DNA of 8,034 bases from Anaerolineales bacterium UBA6663. GTDB taxonomy: Bacteria; Chloroflexota; Anaerolineae; Anaerolineales; UBA6663. Shown here in pieces: positions 1-5,993 of the stretch (the first letter of the stretch is position 1; the number at the start of each line of letters is the position of its first letter). A model generated the notes under the pieces. The model did no database searches, was not told the origin of the DNA, and saw only the letters and a list, made by a program, of their open reading frames with translations. The stretch spans positions 6,179-14,212 of the forward strand of contig DKKP01000361.1 of the NCBI GenBank assembly GCA_002455335.1. Direction: 5' to 3'. The position numbers and the translations under genes were made by a program.

Positions 1-680
1 CTCCCCGGGATCTTGCCCACCACGACCAGCCCGCGCAAATCCTGCGCATCGTGCACGCGCGGGTCGAGGGCCCAGGCCAGCAGCGCCAGGCCGAAGCCCA
101 CCGCCAGGCCGAGCGCGATCTTGAGCAGCGGCTCCAACCGATCGCGCAACCCCGGCACCGACGCGCCAGGGCTTGGCACATCGAGTGCGACCACGCGCGC
201 GTTCTCGCCGCCCAGCGGCGGGAGCGACTCGGCGTTGCGCGTCTCGAGCACGCGGATCGCGGCATCGGCGATCGCAACCAGACGGGTCGGATCCGGCCCG
301 CGAAACGAAACCACCAGGATGCTGCGATCGCTGTCGGCCGCCTCGATCGCGCCGGCGACCTCGGCCGGCGTGGCCGTTACGCCGACGGCTGCCAGCTCCT
401 CGCTCACCGCCATCGCGAAGTCGCCGGTGCGCGCCCAGTCTTCGAGGTTGGCGACGATGTACTCGGACGAGAGATAGCTGTAGTACGTGGCGTCGAAATC
501 TTGTTCGGGCGCTCCCGGGTTGCTGTCCCCGGCCGAGAAGCGCACCGCCAGACCATAGCTGGGCGCCGGATTGTAGGGATAGGTGACGACCGTCCAGGCC
601 GTCGCGACAAGTGCAGGCAGCACGATCAACCACCACCAGCGCTTGAGAAACCGCCCGATCAGGGGGAGTGTGACGATCAT
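1..680 (-). CDS. Wzz/YveK-type polysaccharide chain-length determinant protein, C-terminus cut by window edge
   Basis: Only the first 226 codons are present; the frame is open to the window edge. Reading from ATG 680-678, the protein has a basic N-terminus, a first membrane helix at about residues 15-34 (WWWLIVLPALVATAW), an extracytoplasmic domain to about residue 183, a second helix at about 185-205 (LLKIALGLAVGFGLALLAWAL region), and then DPRVHDAQDLRGLVVVGKIPG, the cytoplasmic tail typical of Wzz-family proteins. The two-helix hairpin around a mixed periplasmic-type domain is the Wzz architecture. Family members set the chain length of, or help export, surface polysaccharide, and some carry a C-terminal tyrosine-kinase domain; whether this one does lies outside the window. 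The start is supported by GAGGG (689-685), 4 nt before the ATG. It begins 14 bp after the stop of the glycosyltransferase gene, fitting co-transcription. A frame upstream is closed by the neighbouring stop region. Confidence 0.82.
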   Translation of the reverse strand, partial: MIVTLPLIGRFLKRWWWLIVLPALVATAWTVVTYPYNPAPSYGLAVRFSAGDSNPGAPEQDFDATYYSYLSSEYIVANLEDWARTGDFAMAVSEELAAVGVTATPAEVAGAIEAADSDRSILVVSFRGPDPTRLVAIADAAIRVLETRNAESLPPLGGENARVVALDVPSPGASVPGLRDRLEPLLKIALGLAVGFGLALLAWALDPRVHDAQDLRGLVVVGKIPG

Positions 681-694
681 GTAGCCCTCATAAC

Positions 695-1783
695 TCAGCG
701 CCCGGCCCGGGCGACCGCCTCGGTGATCTGGTCGAGAAAAACAGCCGTGCCGAAGGGCGCCGCAGTCGCGCGCACGGCGGCCCGGTCGAATTCTAGCCCA
801 TCCAGCCGCTCGAGCGCAGCGGCCAGGCTCTCAACGGTCTGCTCGCGGAAGAGCACGCCGTTCTGGCCGTCCTTCACCGTGTCGAGCGCGCCACCACCCG
901 CAAACGCCACGACGGGCGTGCCAGCCGCCAGCGCCTGGACCGGCGCAATGCCAAAATCCTCGAGACCCGGGAACAGAAACGCACGCGCGTTGGCGAACAG
1001 GCCAGGTACTTCGGCATCCGGGACCCGCCCGAGAAAGCGCACAGTCGGGCCGGCCATCTTCTCGAGCCGGGCCCGATCGCGACCCGAGCCGGCGATCCAG
1101 AGCTCCAGCCCCAGCCGTGTGCAGGCCTCAACCGCCAGGTCCACACGTTTGTACGGGATCAGGCGCCCCAGGCTGAGCAGATAGCGGCCGCGCCCCTCCG
1201 CAGGGGTCGCAGCGAACCGCCCGGTATCCACGGGCGGATAGATGATACGCGACTCGCGGCCGTAGATCCGCGCAATTCGTTCCTGGACCGCGCTCGAGAT
1301 CGCGATGAAGCTGTCGACGCCGTCCGCGGCGCGTCGATCCCAGCGCTGCAGCCAGGCGAGCAGCGGCTTCAGCGCCAACCGCACAACCGGGCCCAGGCCT
1401 TCGCGTCCGGCGTAGTCGTCGAAGTTCCAGACATAGCGCGTCGGCGTCAGACAGTAGCACACGTGCGTGGCGCCCTCTGGCTTGCGTACGCCATGGCAGA
1501 AGCCGCTCTTGTTCGAGAGCAGCACCGTGTGGCCACGCAAGTCGAAGCGCTCGAAGGCCAGCGGGTACAGTGGCAAATACGGTTGATGATGCCGATGCAC
1601 GCCGGGCAACCGATCCATGAACGACGTGCGGATCGGCCATGAACGATACGCGGCCGGCATCAACTCGGGTGCGTAGATCGAGGTGTAGATCGGCGCACCG
1701 GGGTACCGCCCGACGAGCTTCTCGAGCACATCCTCGGCGCCGCCGATCTGATTCAGCCAGTCATGGATGAGAGCGAGAGACAT
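695..1783 (-). CDS. GT4-family (GT-B fold) glycosyltransferase
   Basis: A 362-residue soluble protein, close to the usual 350-400 for GT4 enzymes. It starts MSLALIHDWL followed by GGAED (residues 14-18), the N-terminal Rossmann half of this family. The donor half shows LSLGRLIPYKRVDLAVEA (about 203-220) and GLEDFGIAPVQALAAGTPVVA (about 273-293). Family members move a sugar from a nucleotide-sugar donor to a growing lipid-linked glycan at the cytoplasmic membrane face; the sugar here cannot be read. The canonical E-x7-E motif reads E275-x7-Q283, so the second glutamate is a glutamine. I chose ATG 1783-1781 over an in-frame ATG at 1855 because the extra 24 codons are made of heptanucleotide repeat and because MxxALIHDWL is where homologues begin. 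No Shine-Dalgarno precedes it: the 28 bases upstream are repeat. It lies between rnhB and the Wzz gene. Confidence 0.9.
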   Translation of the reverse strand: MSLALIHDWLNQIGGAEDVLEKLVGRYPGAPIYTSIYAPELMPAAYRSWPIRTSFMDRLPGVHRHHQPYLPLYPLAFERFDLRGHTVLLSNKSGFCHGVRKPEGATHVCYCLTPTRYVWNFDDYAGREGLGPVVRLALKPLLAWLQRWDRRAADGVDSFIAISSAVQERIARIYGRESRIIYPPVDTGRFAATPAEGRGRYLLSLGRLIPYKRVDLAVEACTRLGLELWIAGSGRDRARLEKMAGPTVRFLGRVPDAEVPGLFANARAFLFPGLEDFGIAPVQALAAGTPVVAFAGGGALDTVKDGQNGVLFREQTVESLAAALERLDGLEFDRAAVRATAAPFGTAVFLDQITEAVARAGR

Positions 1784-1785
1784 TG

Positions 1786-1862
1786 GTGATTTGTGATTTG
1801 TGATTTGTGATTGCGGAACCTCAACGCCGTTAGGAAATCGCAAGTCGCAAATCACAAATCGC
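1786..1862. repeat. Inverted pair of heptanucleotide-repeat arrays between rnhB and the GT4 gene
   Basis: The left arm (1786-1813) is four 7-base units on the plus strand: GTGATTT three times, then GTGATTG. After a 21-base spacer (1814-1834) the right arm (1835-1862) is four units on the minus strand, in order GCGATTT, GTGATTT, GCGACTT, GCGATTT. The arms agree at 23 of 28 positions, and four of the five differences are T/C. The right arm includes the rnhB stop codon (TGA, 1854-1852) and its last codons. The left arm ends 2 bases from the GT4 start codon and leaves that gene no Shine-Dalgarno. In RNA from the minus strand (the coding direction) the T/C differences become C-A mismatches; in plus-strand RNA they would be G-U wobbles. 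There is no U-tract, so it is not a classical terminator. Confidence 0.9.
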
Positions 1863-2484
1863 CCATTTCCTTGATCGGCTTGAACGACATCCTGTGGATC
1901 GGGCTCGGGCCGTGCTCAGCCAAAGCCGATTGATGCAGCCGGGTGCCATAGCCCTTGTGCCGGCCGAAGGCATAGCCCGGATAGAGATCGTCGAGCTGAA
2001 CCAGAAAGGCATCGCGGCTGACCTTGGCCAGGATCGAAGCCGCCGCGATGCTGAGCGAGATCGAGTCGCCGTAGTTCAAACGCTGCTGGGGCAGAGGTAC
2101 CTGAGCGCGCAGATCGACGGCGTCGATCAACAGGGCCTGGGGCTGCGGGCGCAACATCGACACGGCACGTCGCATCGCCGTCCGTGTGGCCGAAAGGATG
2201 CCGTCGCGGTCGATCGCTGCCGCGCTGACGCCGCCCATCCCGAACGATACGGCCCGCTCACGAATCAGGTCAGCCAGCTCGCGTCGTTTGCGCGCCGAGA
2301 CCTGCTTGGAGTCGTTTACGCCGGCCTCGAGCAACTCCTCGAGGACGTCCGGCCGGTCGAGCGGCAGGATCACGGCCGCGGCCACGACAGGCCCGGCCCA
2401 GGCGCCCCGCCCCGCCTCATCGATCCCGGCGATCAGGCTGTGCCCCTGCGCCTGCCACTTCGCTTCCAACGACAGATCCGGCAC
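1852..2484 (-). CDS. rnhB: Ribonuclease HII
   Basis: A complete 210-residue RNase HII, normal length. The enzyme cuts RNA in RNA-DNA hybrids, including single ribonucleotides misincorporated into DNA, in the cytoplasm with Mg or Mn. Visible motifs are AGIDEAGRGAWAGPVVAAAV (19-38) with catalytic D22 and E23, NDSK (57-60), LLIDAV with D121, IAAASILAKVSRD (146-158) with D158, and HKGYGT (176-181). All four DEDD catalytic residues are present. The start is GTG 2484-2482: an in-frame TGA lies two codons upstream, and GGAG (2496-2493) sits 8 nt before it. That ribosome-binding site and part of the start codon lie inside a heptanucleotide repeat, and the stop codon lies inside another. The gene sits 17 bp after one glycosyltransferase gene and 68 bp before the next, an odd home for a genome-maintenance enzyme; expression is probably tied to the polysaccharide transcript. 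Confidence 0.97.
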   Translation of the reverse strand: MPDLSLEAKWQAQGHSLIAGIDEAGRGAWAGPVVAAAVILPLDRPDVLEELLEAGVNDSKQVSARKRRELADLIRERAVSFGMGGVSAAAIDRDGILSATRTAMRRAVSMLRPQPQALLIDAVDLRAQVPLPQQRLNYGDSISLSIAAASILAKVSRDAFLVQLDDLYPGYAFGRHKGYGTRLHQSALAEHGPSPIHRMSFKPIKEMGDL

Positions 2485-2517
2485 GCTTCACGCTCCACAC
2501 CCTACGCTCTACGCTCA
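2483..2517. repeat. Heptanucleotide-repeat array spanning the GT2 end and rnhB start
   Basis: Five contiguous 7-base units on the plus strand: acgcttc (2483), acgctcc (2490), acaccct (2497), acgctct (2504) and acgctca (2511). Four of the five begin acgct. Read on the coding (minus) strand the array supplies the last four codons and the TAG stop of the GT2 gene (peptide end ERRA), then the GGAG ribosome-binding site and the first two bases of the GTG start of rnhB. The unit differs from that in the other array (GTGATTT), but the 7-base period is the same. Heptanucleotide short tandem repeats are known from cyanobacterial intergenic regions; I infer an analogous element here. Confidence 0.85.
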
Positions 2518-3224
2518 TACAGCCCGTTCGCCCAGTTTCGTCGAATGATCAGGATGTCACGCAGCATACGCAGCGGCTCGCGGATCGGGTCGACCCGGCT
2601 CTCCGATCGGTAATACCAGTCGATCGGAACTTCGGAGACCTTATACCCACGACGCAGCGCGATGAACAAGGCCTCGACATCGAAGCTCATCCCGTCGAAG
2701 CGTTGGACGGCGAAGATGTCTTTGGCCGAGCGCGCCGTGAAGCACTTGAAACCACATTGGGTGTCTTCGAAGCCGGGCACGGCGAACCACTTGACCAGCG
2801 TGCTGAAGACGCGGCCCTGGAAGTGCCGATAGGCCGGCTCGTTGAAACGCCGCGAGCCCGGCGCCTCGCGCGAGCCGATCATGACGTCGGCGTCCGCGTA
2901 GTTCGGGGGCAGGAACTTGGGCAGTTCGTCGATCGGCATCGACAGATCGGCGTCGCAGATGAAGCGGAAGTCGCCATAGGCTTCGAGCATGCCGCGCCGC
3001 ACGGCAAGGCCTTTGCCCCGGCCAGTCTCGCGGAGCACACGCACCCGCGGGTGGTCGGCCGCAAAGGCCTCGGCGACCACGGCCGTCAGATCTCGACTGC
3101 CGTTCTCGACCACCAGAACCTCGCTCTCGTAGGGTTGGCGCCGCAGAAAGGCTTCGATCGCTTGCAGCGTGGGCGGCAGGCGTTTTTCTTCGTTATGAGC
3201 CGGGATGATGATCGACAAATACAT
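2502..3224 (-). CDS. GT2 glycosyltransferase, dolichyl-phosphate beta-glucosyltransferase (ALG5)-like
   Basis: A 240-residue GT-A fold enzyme without membrane helices. Motifs in order are SIIIPAHNEE (4-13), VVENGSRD (38-45), GRGKGLAVRRGM (68-79), DADLSMP (91-97) holding the metal-binding DxD, GSRE (117-120), DTQCGFKCF (154-162), FDVEAL (181-186) and a C-terminal MLRDILIIR (220-228). The DTQCGFK block, the FDVE block and the ending are characteristic of the ALG5/dolichyl-phosphate glucosyltransferase group, which moves glucose or a related hexose from a nucleotide sugar to a polyprenyl phosphate. In bacteria the lipid is probably undecaprenyl phosphate (inference). The usual DDGS is ENGS here. 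ATG 3224-3222 lies 12 bp after the stop of the upstream GT2, with at best a weak GAAG site 7 nt before it. The last four codons and stop (TAG 2504-2502) fall in a heptanucleotide array, so the very C-terminus may be repeat-derived. Confidence 0.9.
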   Translation of the reverse strand: MYLSIIIPAHNEEKRLPPTLQAIEAFLRRQPYESEVLVVENGSRDLTAVVAEAFAADHPRVRVLRETGRGKGLAVRRGMLEAYGDFRFICDADLSMPIDELPKFLPPNYADADVMIGSREAPGSRRFNEPAYRHFQGRVFSTLVKWFAVPGFEDTQCGFKCFTARSAKDIFAVQRFDGMSFDVEALFIALRRGYKVSEVPIDWYYRSESRVDPIREPLRMLRDILIIRRNWANGLYERRA

Positions 3225-3236
3225 GTTGAGACTTCG

Positions 3237-4181
3237 TTAGGCGGTCGGGCTCAAGAGATCGAGGACGGCCGCCTCCGTGATCTTGCGCGATGCCTGGGTC
3301 GCGCGGCGCTTGGCCAGCATCTTGGGCAGGCCAATCAGCCCGGCCAGCTGGCCACGCAGACGCGCTCGGGCCGCCGCGCCACGCCAGGCCTTGAGCGCAT
3401 CCCACGTGATCCGGAGCTGGCCACCCAGGATCCGCAAACCGTGACGACGCCAGATCACATCCGGCACATCCTTGGCCAGCAGGTAGATGAAGTTGCGCCC
3501 GTCATGAAAGCTGGCCGTCACACCCCCACCGCTGGCTGACAGGTGATGATACACCACGGCCCGCGGCGCATACACGGCCCGCCAGCCCGCGAGCTGCGCG
3601 CGCCAGGCCAGGTCGATATCTTCGCAGGAGAAGAAGAAGTCGTCGTCCAGCAGGCCGATCTCGTCGAGCATCGCCCGGCGATAGGCCGCGCTGCCGCCGT
3701 TGGCCGAGAAGACGTCGCCCTCCGGGAACTGGCCGGTGTCTTTCTGCCAGACGCCCCGATTCCCGGGCGTGCCGTCGACCTTGAAGATGTCGCCGGCCGT
3801 GTGGAAGGTGTCGCGGCGATCGAAGAGCAGCATTCGCGAAGCGATCATGCCTGCCTTAGGATGGCGCTCGAACGCCGCCATGACCTCGGCAACCCAATGC
3901 GGGTCGACCTCGGTGTCGTTGTTGAGCAGCGCCTGATACTCGCCCTGCGCCACACGGAAGCCGGCGTTGCAGGCCCCGGTGAAGCCCAGGTTGCGGTCGA
4001 GCGCCACGACCCGCACCTCAGGGTAGCGCTCAGCCAGCAACGCCAACGACTCGTCACGCGACGCGTTGTCGACGACGATGACCTCGAAATCCGCCGTTGT
4101 TTGCGAACGCAACGACTCCAGACAGGGCGTGAGCCAGCGCGCGCCGTTCCAGTTGGGGATGATGATCGAGAAACGTGGCAT
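3237..4181 (-). CDS. GT2 glycosyltransferase, rhamnosyltransferase-like (WbbL type)
   Basis: A 314-residue GT-A enzyme. It begins with FSIIIPNWNG (4-13), followed by VIVVDNASRDES (34-45), LDRNLGFTGACNAGF (61-75), LLNNDTEVD (85-93, metal/nucleotide site), FSANGGSAAYRRA (158-170) and FFFSCEDIDLAWRAQLAGWR (182-201), whose ED-x-D-L-x-x-R block is typical of rhamnosyl- and related transferases. YHHLSAS (211-217) is also conserved in this group. The C-terminal 80 residues are basic and amphipathic and may sit on the membrane, but no clear helix spans it. Because the gene before it encodes an RmlD-like reductase, dTDP-L-rhamnose is the most natural donor (inference from family and neighbourhood). 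ATG 4181-4179 has no recognisable Shine-Dalgarno. The 66-bp gap to the reductase contains possible degenerate heptads but no U-rich terminator, so co-transcription is likely. Confidence 0.88.
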   Translation of the reverse strand: MPRFSIIIPNWNGARWLTPCLESLRSQTTADFEVIVVDNASRDESLALLAERYPEVRVVALDRNLGFTGACNAGFRVAQGEYQALLNNDTEVDPHWVAEVMAAFERHPKAGMIASRMLLFDRRDTFHTAGDIFKVDGTPGNRGVWQKDTGQFPEGDVFSANGGSAAYRRAMLDEIGLLDDDFFFSCEDIDLAWRAQLAGWRAVYAPRAVVYHHLSASGGGVTASFHDGRNFIYLLAKDVPDVIWRRHGLRILGGQLRITWDALKAWRGAAARARLRGQLAGLIGLPKMLAKRRATQASRKITEAAVLDLLSPTA

Positions 4182-4219
4182 GGGCTGGCCGTTGTGCGTA
4201 AAGCATGGCGCGCGTCGGT

Positions 4220-4247
4220 GCGCTCGACGTACAACGCTCCACTTATG
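4220..4247. repeat. Possible degenerate heptanucleotide array between reductase and GT2 genes
   Basis: Four 7-base steps can be read on the plus strand: gcgctcg (4220), acgtaca (4227), acgctcc (4234) and acttatg (4241). One unit, acgctcc, is identical to a unit in the array at 2483-2517, and three of the four begin with ac. The period is otherwise weak and could be chance in GC-rich sequence. The end abuts the stop codon of the reductase gene (4250-4248), mirroring how the clear arrays meet gene ends. Confidence 0.3.
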
Positions 4248-5078
4248 TCAGATAGGCGACGCCAGGAAATCCTGCAGCGCTTCTTCCCAGGGCCGCAAGA
4301 CGATGCCAAGCCCGGCAGCCATATGGTTGGCGAGCGGCGCAAAGGGCGGTGGCGTCGAGGCGCGCTTGAACTCGGCCAGCGTGATCGGCTCGACCGGGAT
4401 GTGCGCGCGACCCGAGAGCGCGAGGATGCGCCGGGCGTAGTCGTAGCGCGAGACGTGGCCGCTGTTAGTCAGGTGGTAGATGCCGTACCGGTCCGTGATG
4501 ATCAGCCGTGTGATCGCGTCGGCCAGATCGTCGACAAAGGTCGGGTTGGCGACCTCGTCGTTGACCACACGCAGGCTGCCACGCTCGTCGGCCAGTTGCT
4601 GGATGCGATGAACGAAGTTCCGGCCGCCCCGGCCCGTGACCCACGAGGTTCGCATGATATAGAAGCGTTGGAGCAGATGCTGGATGAACCACTCACCCGC
4701 CAGCTTGGAGGCCCCATAGGGGTTGATGGCGCGCACCGAGTCGAATTCGGTGTACGGCCGGCCGGCCTGCCCATCGAAGACCTCGTTGCTGCTGACGTAC
4801 GCGACCACGGCGCCGTGTCGGGCCGCGGCCAACGCCACAGCCTGGGTCCCAAGCCCGTTGATGCGATAGGCCAGATCCGGATCGCGCGCCGCGCCATCGA
4901 CGTCGGTCAGCGCGGCGGCATGGACGATCACGTCTGGGCGATGGGCGGCCACGGCCCTTTCGACGGCATCGGCATCGGTGATGTCGACCGCGGGGCGCGC
5001 CAGGCCGACAGCGCCTGGCAGGATCCGCAACAACGCCTGGCCTAACTGGCCGTTGGCGCCCGTGATCATGATCTGCAT
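4248..5078 (-). CDS. rfbD: dTDP-4-dehydrorhamnose reductase-like (RmlD/RfbD) NDP-sugar reductase
   Basis: A 276-residue short-chain dehydrogenase of RmlD length (about 280-300). RmlD reduces dTDP-4-keto-L-rhamnose to dTDP-L-rhamnose with NAD(P)H, the last step of rhamnose activation, in the cytosol. Evidence: nucleotide-binding GANGQLG (7-13), VDITDADAV (31-39), HAAALTDVDGAA (53-64), VFDG (100-103), PYTEFD (108-113), NPYGASKLAGE (119-129) with the catalytic Y121-x3-K125 pair, RTSWVTG (143-149), and NPTFVDDLADAI (178-189). The usual STDY before VFDG is SSNE (96-99): the active-site Thr is Ser97 and the following Asp is Asn98. That could mark a subfamily or a different 4-ketosugar, so the exact substrate is uncertain. 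rmlA, rmlB and rmlC are not in view. It is the first gene of the polysaccharide run; ATG 5078-5076 has no Shine-Dalgarno but has a TACAAT box 7 nt upstream. Confidence 0.85.
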   Translation of the reverse strand: MQIMITGANGQLGQALLRILPGAVGLARPAVDITDADAVERAVAAHRPDVIVHAAALTDVDGAARDPDLAYRINGLGTQAVALAAARHGAVVAYVSSNEVFDGQAGRPYTEFDSVRAINPYGASKLAGEWFIQHLLQRFYIMRTSWVTGRGGRNFVHRIQQLADERGSLRVVNDEVANPTFVDDLADAITRLIITDRYGIYHLTNSGHVSRYDYARRILALSGRAHIPVEPITLAEFKRASTPPPFAPLANHMAAGLGIVLRPWEEALQDFLASPI

Positions 5079-5085
5079 GGGTGCG

Positions 5086-5091
5086 ATTGTA
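5086..5091 (-). promoter_or_regulatory. Candidate -10 box of a leaderless promoter for the polysaccharide cluster
   Basis: On the minus strand TACAAT (5 of 6 to the TATAAT consensus) lies 7 nt before the ATG of the RmlD-like gene, so transcription would begin at or next to the start codon. No Shine-Dalgarno is present. No convincing -35 box is visible at 16-18 bp (AGTCGG at 17). The surrounding 10-mer CGGTACAATC (5094-5085) is repeated exactly in front of the PLC-like gene. Confidence 0.6.
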
Positions 5092-5148
5092 CCGTGGGCA
5101 GGCTCTGGCCGACTCGGACGTCGAACAAGGTGCGCATGGGCGAGTTAT

Positions 5149-5164
5149 CACCCTGGTCCAGGTG
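5149..5164. other. Near-palindrome in the 153-bp gap upstream of the reductase gene
   Basis: CACCCTGG-T-CCAGGTG is a two-fold symmetric site with one extra C in the left arm, centred on 5157 and about 58 bp upstream of the candidate -10 box at 5086-5091. It is shaped like a small regulator-binding site, but a site this short can arise by chance. The rest of 5079-5231 shows no gene and no terminator. Confidence 0.25.
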
Positions 5165-5231
5165 CGGCTCAAGACAAGCCGGAGCTTCGCCAGGAACAGA
5201 GCCGAGTTGGCACGAAGGTTATAACGCGGTT

Positions 5232-5981
5232 TTACTTCAGTGAGCCCGACCAGTAGCGCACGAGGATCTCGCTTGCGGCTGCGAGGGCGCGCTCGCGGTA
5301 CGTCTGCAGGCGGTCCGGCGAACAACGCGGGAAGACTCGCGCGGCCATCTGCCCCGGCGACTCGACGAGCGCGGCGAAGTCGGCGACGTCCACCTGCATG
5401 CGCTCGGCGAAGACCTCGGCAGTGCGCACGCGCCGCTGCCGCAACTGATCGGCGACGAAATCGCGCCACTGCGATAAGTGGCCATCGGTGACAAAGGCAA
5501 GCCAGCCGCGCGGCGCCGCAGCGGCCAGTTCGACGCCGACACCGGGCCCCAGATCGGCCAGGTCCTGCGCATCCCACCAGGCGCGCAGCGCATTGTGCAG
5601 ATAAATGCGGTCGGCAGGCGTCTCCCAAACCGCGGCCTGACCAAAAACCGGCTCGAAGATATCCGAGATCCAATGCTGATCAAACTCGAGATGCGCCAGG
5701 TATCCGGCCAGAAACACGGCCCGATCGAGCGGGAGGCCATGTGGATCGGCCAGCTCGGGGTGTTGCGCGAACAGCACGCGATGCGCGCGCGGGGCATCGC
5801 CCAGCGGAACGTGGAAGAAGTGCGTGGCGTAGCGGGTCTGGCGCGAGACCGTCTGCACATCCGGGGCGATGTTGCCCAAAAGCCACGCCGGCGCCTGCGC
5901 GTCGAACACGCGTGCGATAGTCTGCGGGAGCCGGGGCAGCAGATCGCGCGCGATAACAAGGTGGTTGAAGGGCGTCGGCAC
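5232..5981 (-). CDS. Zinc-dependent phospholipase C-like family protein
   Basis: A 249-residue protein resembling the zinc-dependent phospholipase C/S1-P1-like all-alpha fold found in many bacterial proteins of unproved substrate. It begins MPTPFNHLVIARDLL, with an early His (H7). It then shows WLLGNIAPDVQ (33-43, D41), TRYATHFFHVP (49-59, H54 and H57), and LAGYLAHLEFDQHW (91-104, H97, D101, H103), a spacing of His and Asp that could bind several metal ions. There is no signal peptide or membrane helix, so it is probably cytoplasmic, unlike secreted phospholipases C. Substrate is unknown; phospholipid hydrolysis is only the family name. The start is GTG 5981-5979, since MPTPFNH is the family's beginning; TACAAT lies 6 nt upstream. 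It precedes the reductase gene by 153 bp on the same strand and is divergent from nfeD, so it is probably its own transcription unit. Confidence 0.75.
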   Translation of the reverse strand: MPTPFNHLVIARDLLPRLPQTIARVFDAQAPAWLLGNIAPDVQTVSRQTRYATHFFHVPLGDAPRAHRVLFAQHPELADPHGLPLDRAVFLAGYLAHLEFDQHWISDIFEPVFGQAAVWETPADRIYLHNALRAWWDAQDLADLGPGVGVELAAAAPRGWLAFVTDGHLSQWRDFVADQLRQRRVRTAEVFAERMQVDVADFAALVESPGQMAARVFPRCSPDRLQTYRERALAAASEILVRYWSGSLK

Positions 5982-5987
5982 CCCTGG

Positions 5988-5993
5988 ATTGTA
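5988..5993 (-). promoter_or_regulatory. Candidate -10 box of a leaderless promoter for the PLC-like gene
   Basis: Minus-strand TACAAT ends 6 nt before the GTG start codon, within the same 10-mer (CGGTACAATC, 5996-5987) seen before the RmlD-like gene. No Shine-Dalgarno at proper spacing is present (AGGGG touches the start codon). No good -35 box is seen (CGAAAG at 17 bp). The match and identical placement make a leaderless promoter likely. Confidence 0.6.

Noticed and set aside
51..1184. Plus-strand frame of 377 codons at the left edge
   Set aside because: It runs opposite the Wzz and GT4 genes and has low-complexity, Arg-rich translation without recognisable domains.
1784..1855. Upstream extension of the GT4 gene to ATG 1855
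   Set aside because: The added 24 residues are encoded by heptanucleotide repeat and overlap the rnhB stop; the family N-terminus begins at ATG 1783.
1786..1862. CRISPR-like array
   Set aside because: Units are 7 bases, directly contiguous, with no unique spacers and no cas genes.
1894..3539. Long plus-strand frames at 1894-2613 and 2703-3539
   Set aside because: They are antisense to rnhB and to the GT2 genes, which carry complete catalytic motifs. No independent coding evidence.
3543..5045. Open plus-strand frame of about 500 codons
   Set aside because: It lies opposite two clearly recognisable genes, and its translation is Arg/Gly/Val-rich with no family motif. It is a GC-rich shadow frame.
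5207..5224. Sigma-54-like site TTGGCACG-N4-TTATA on the plus strand
   Set aside because: The essential -12 GC is missing and no plus-strand gene follows for more than 800 bases.
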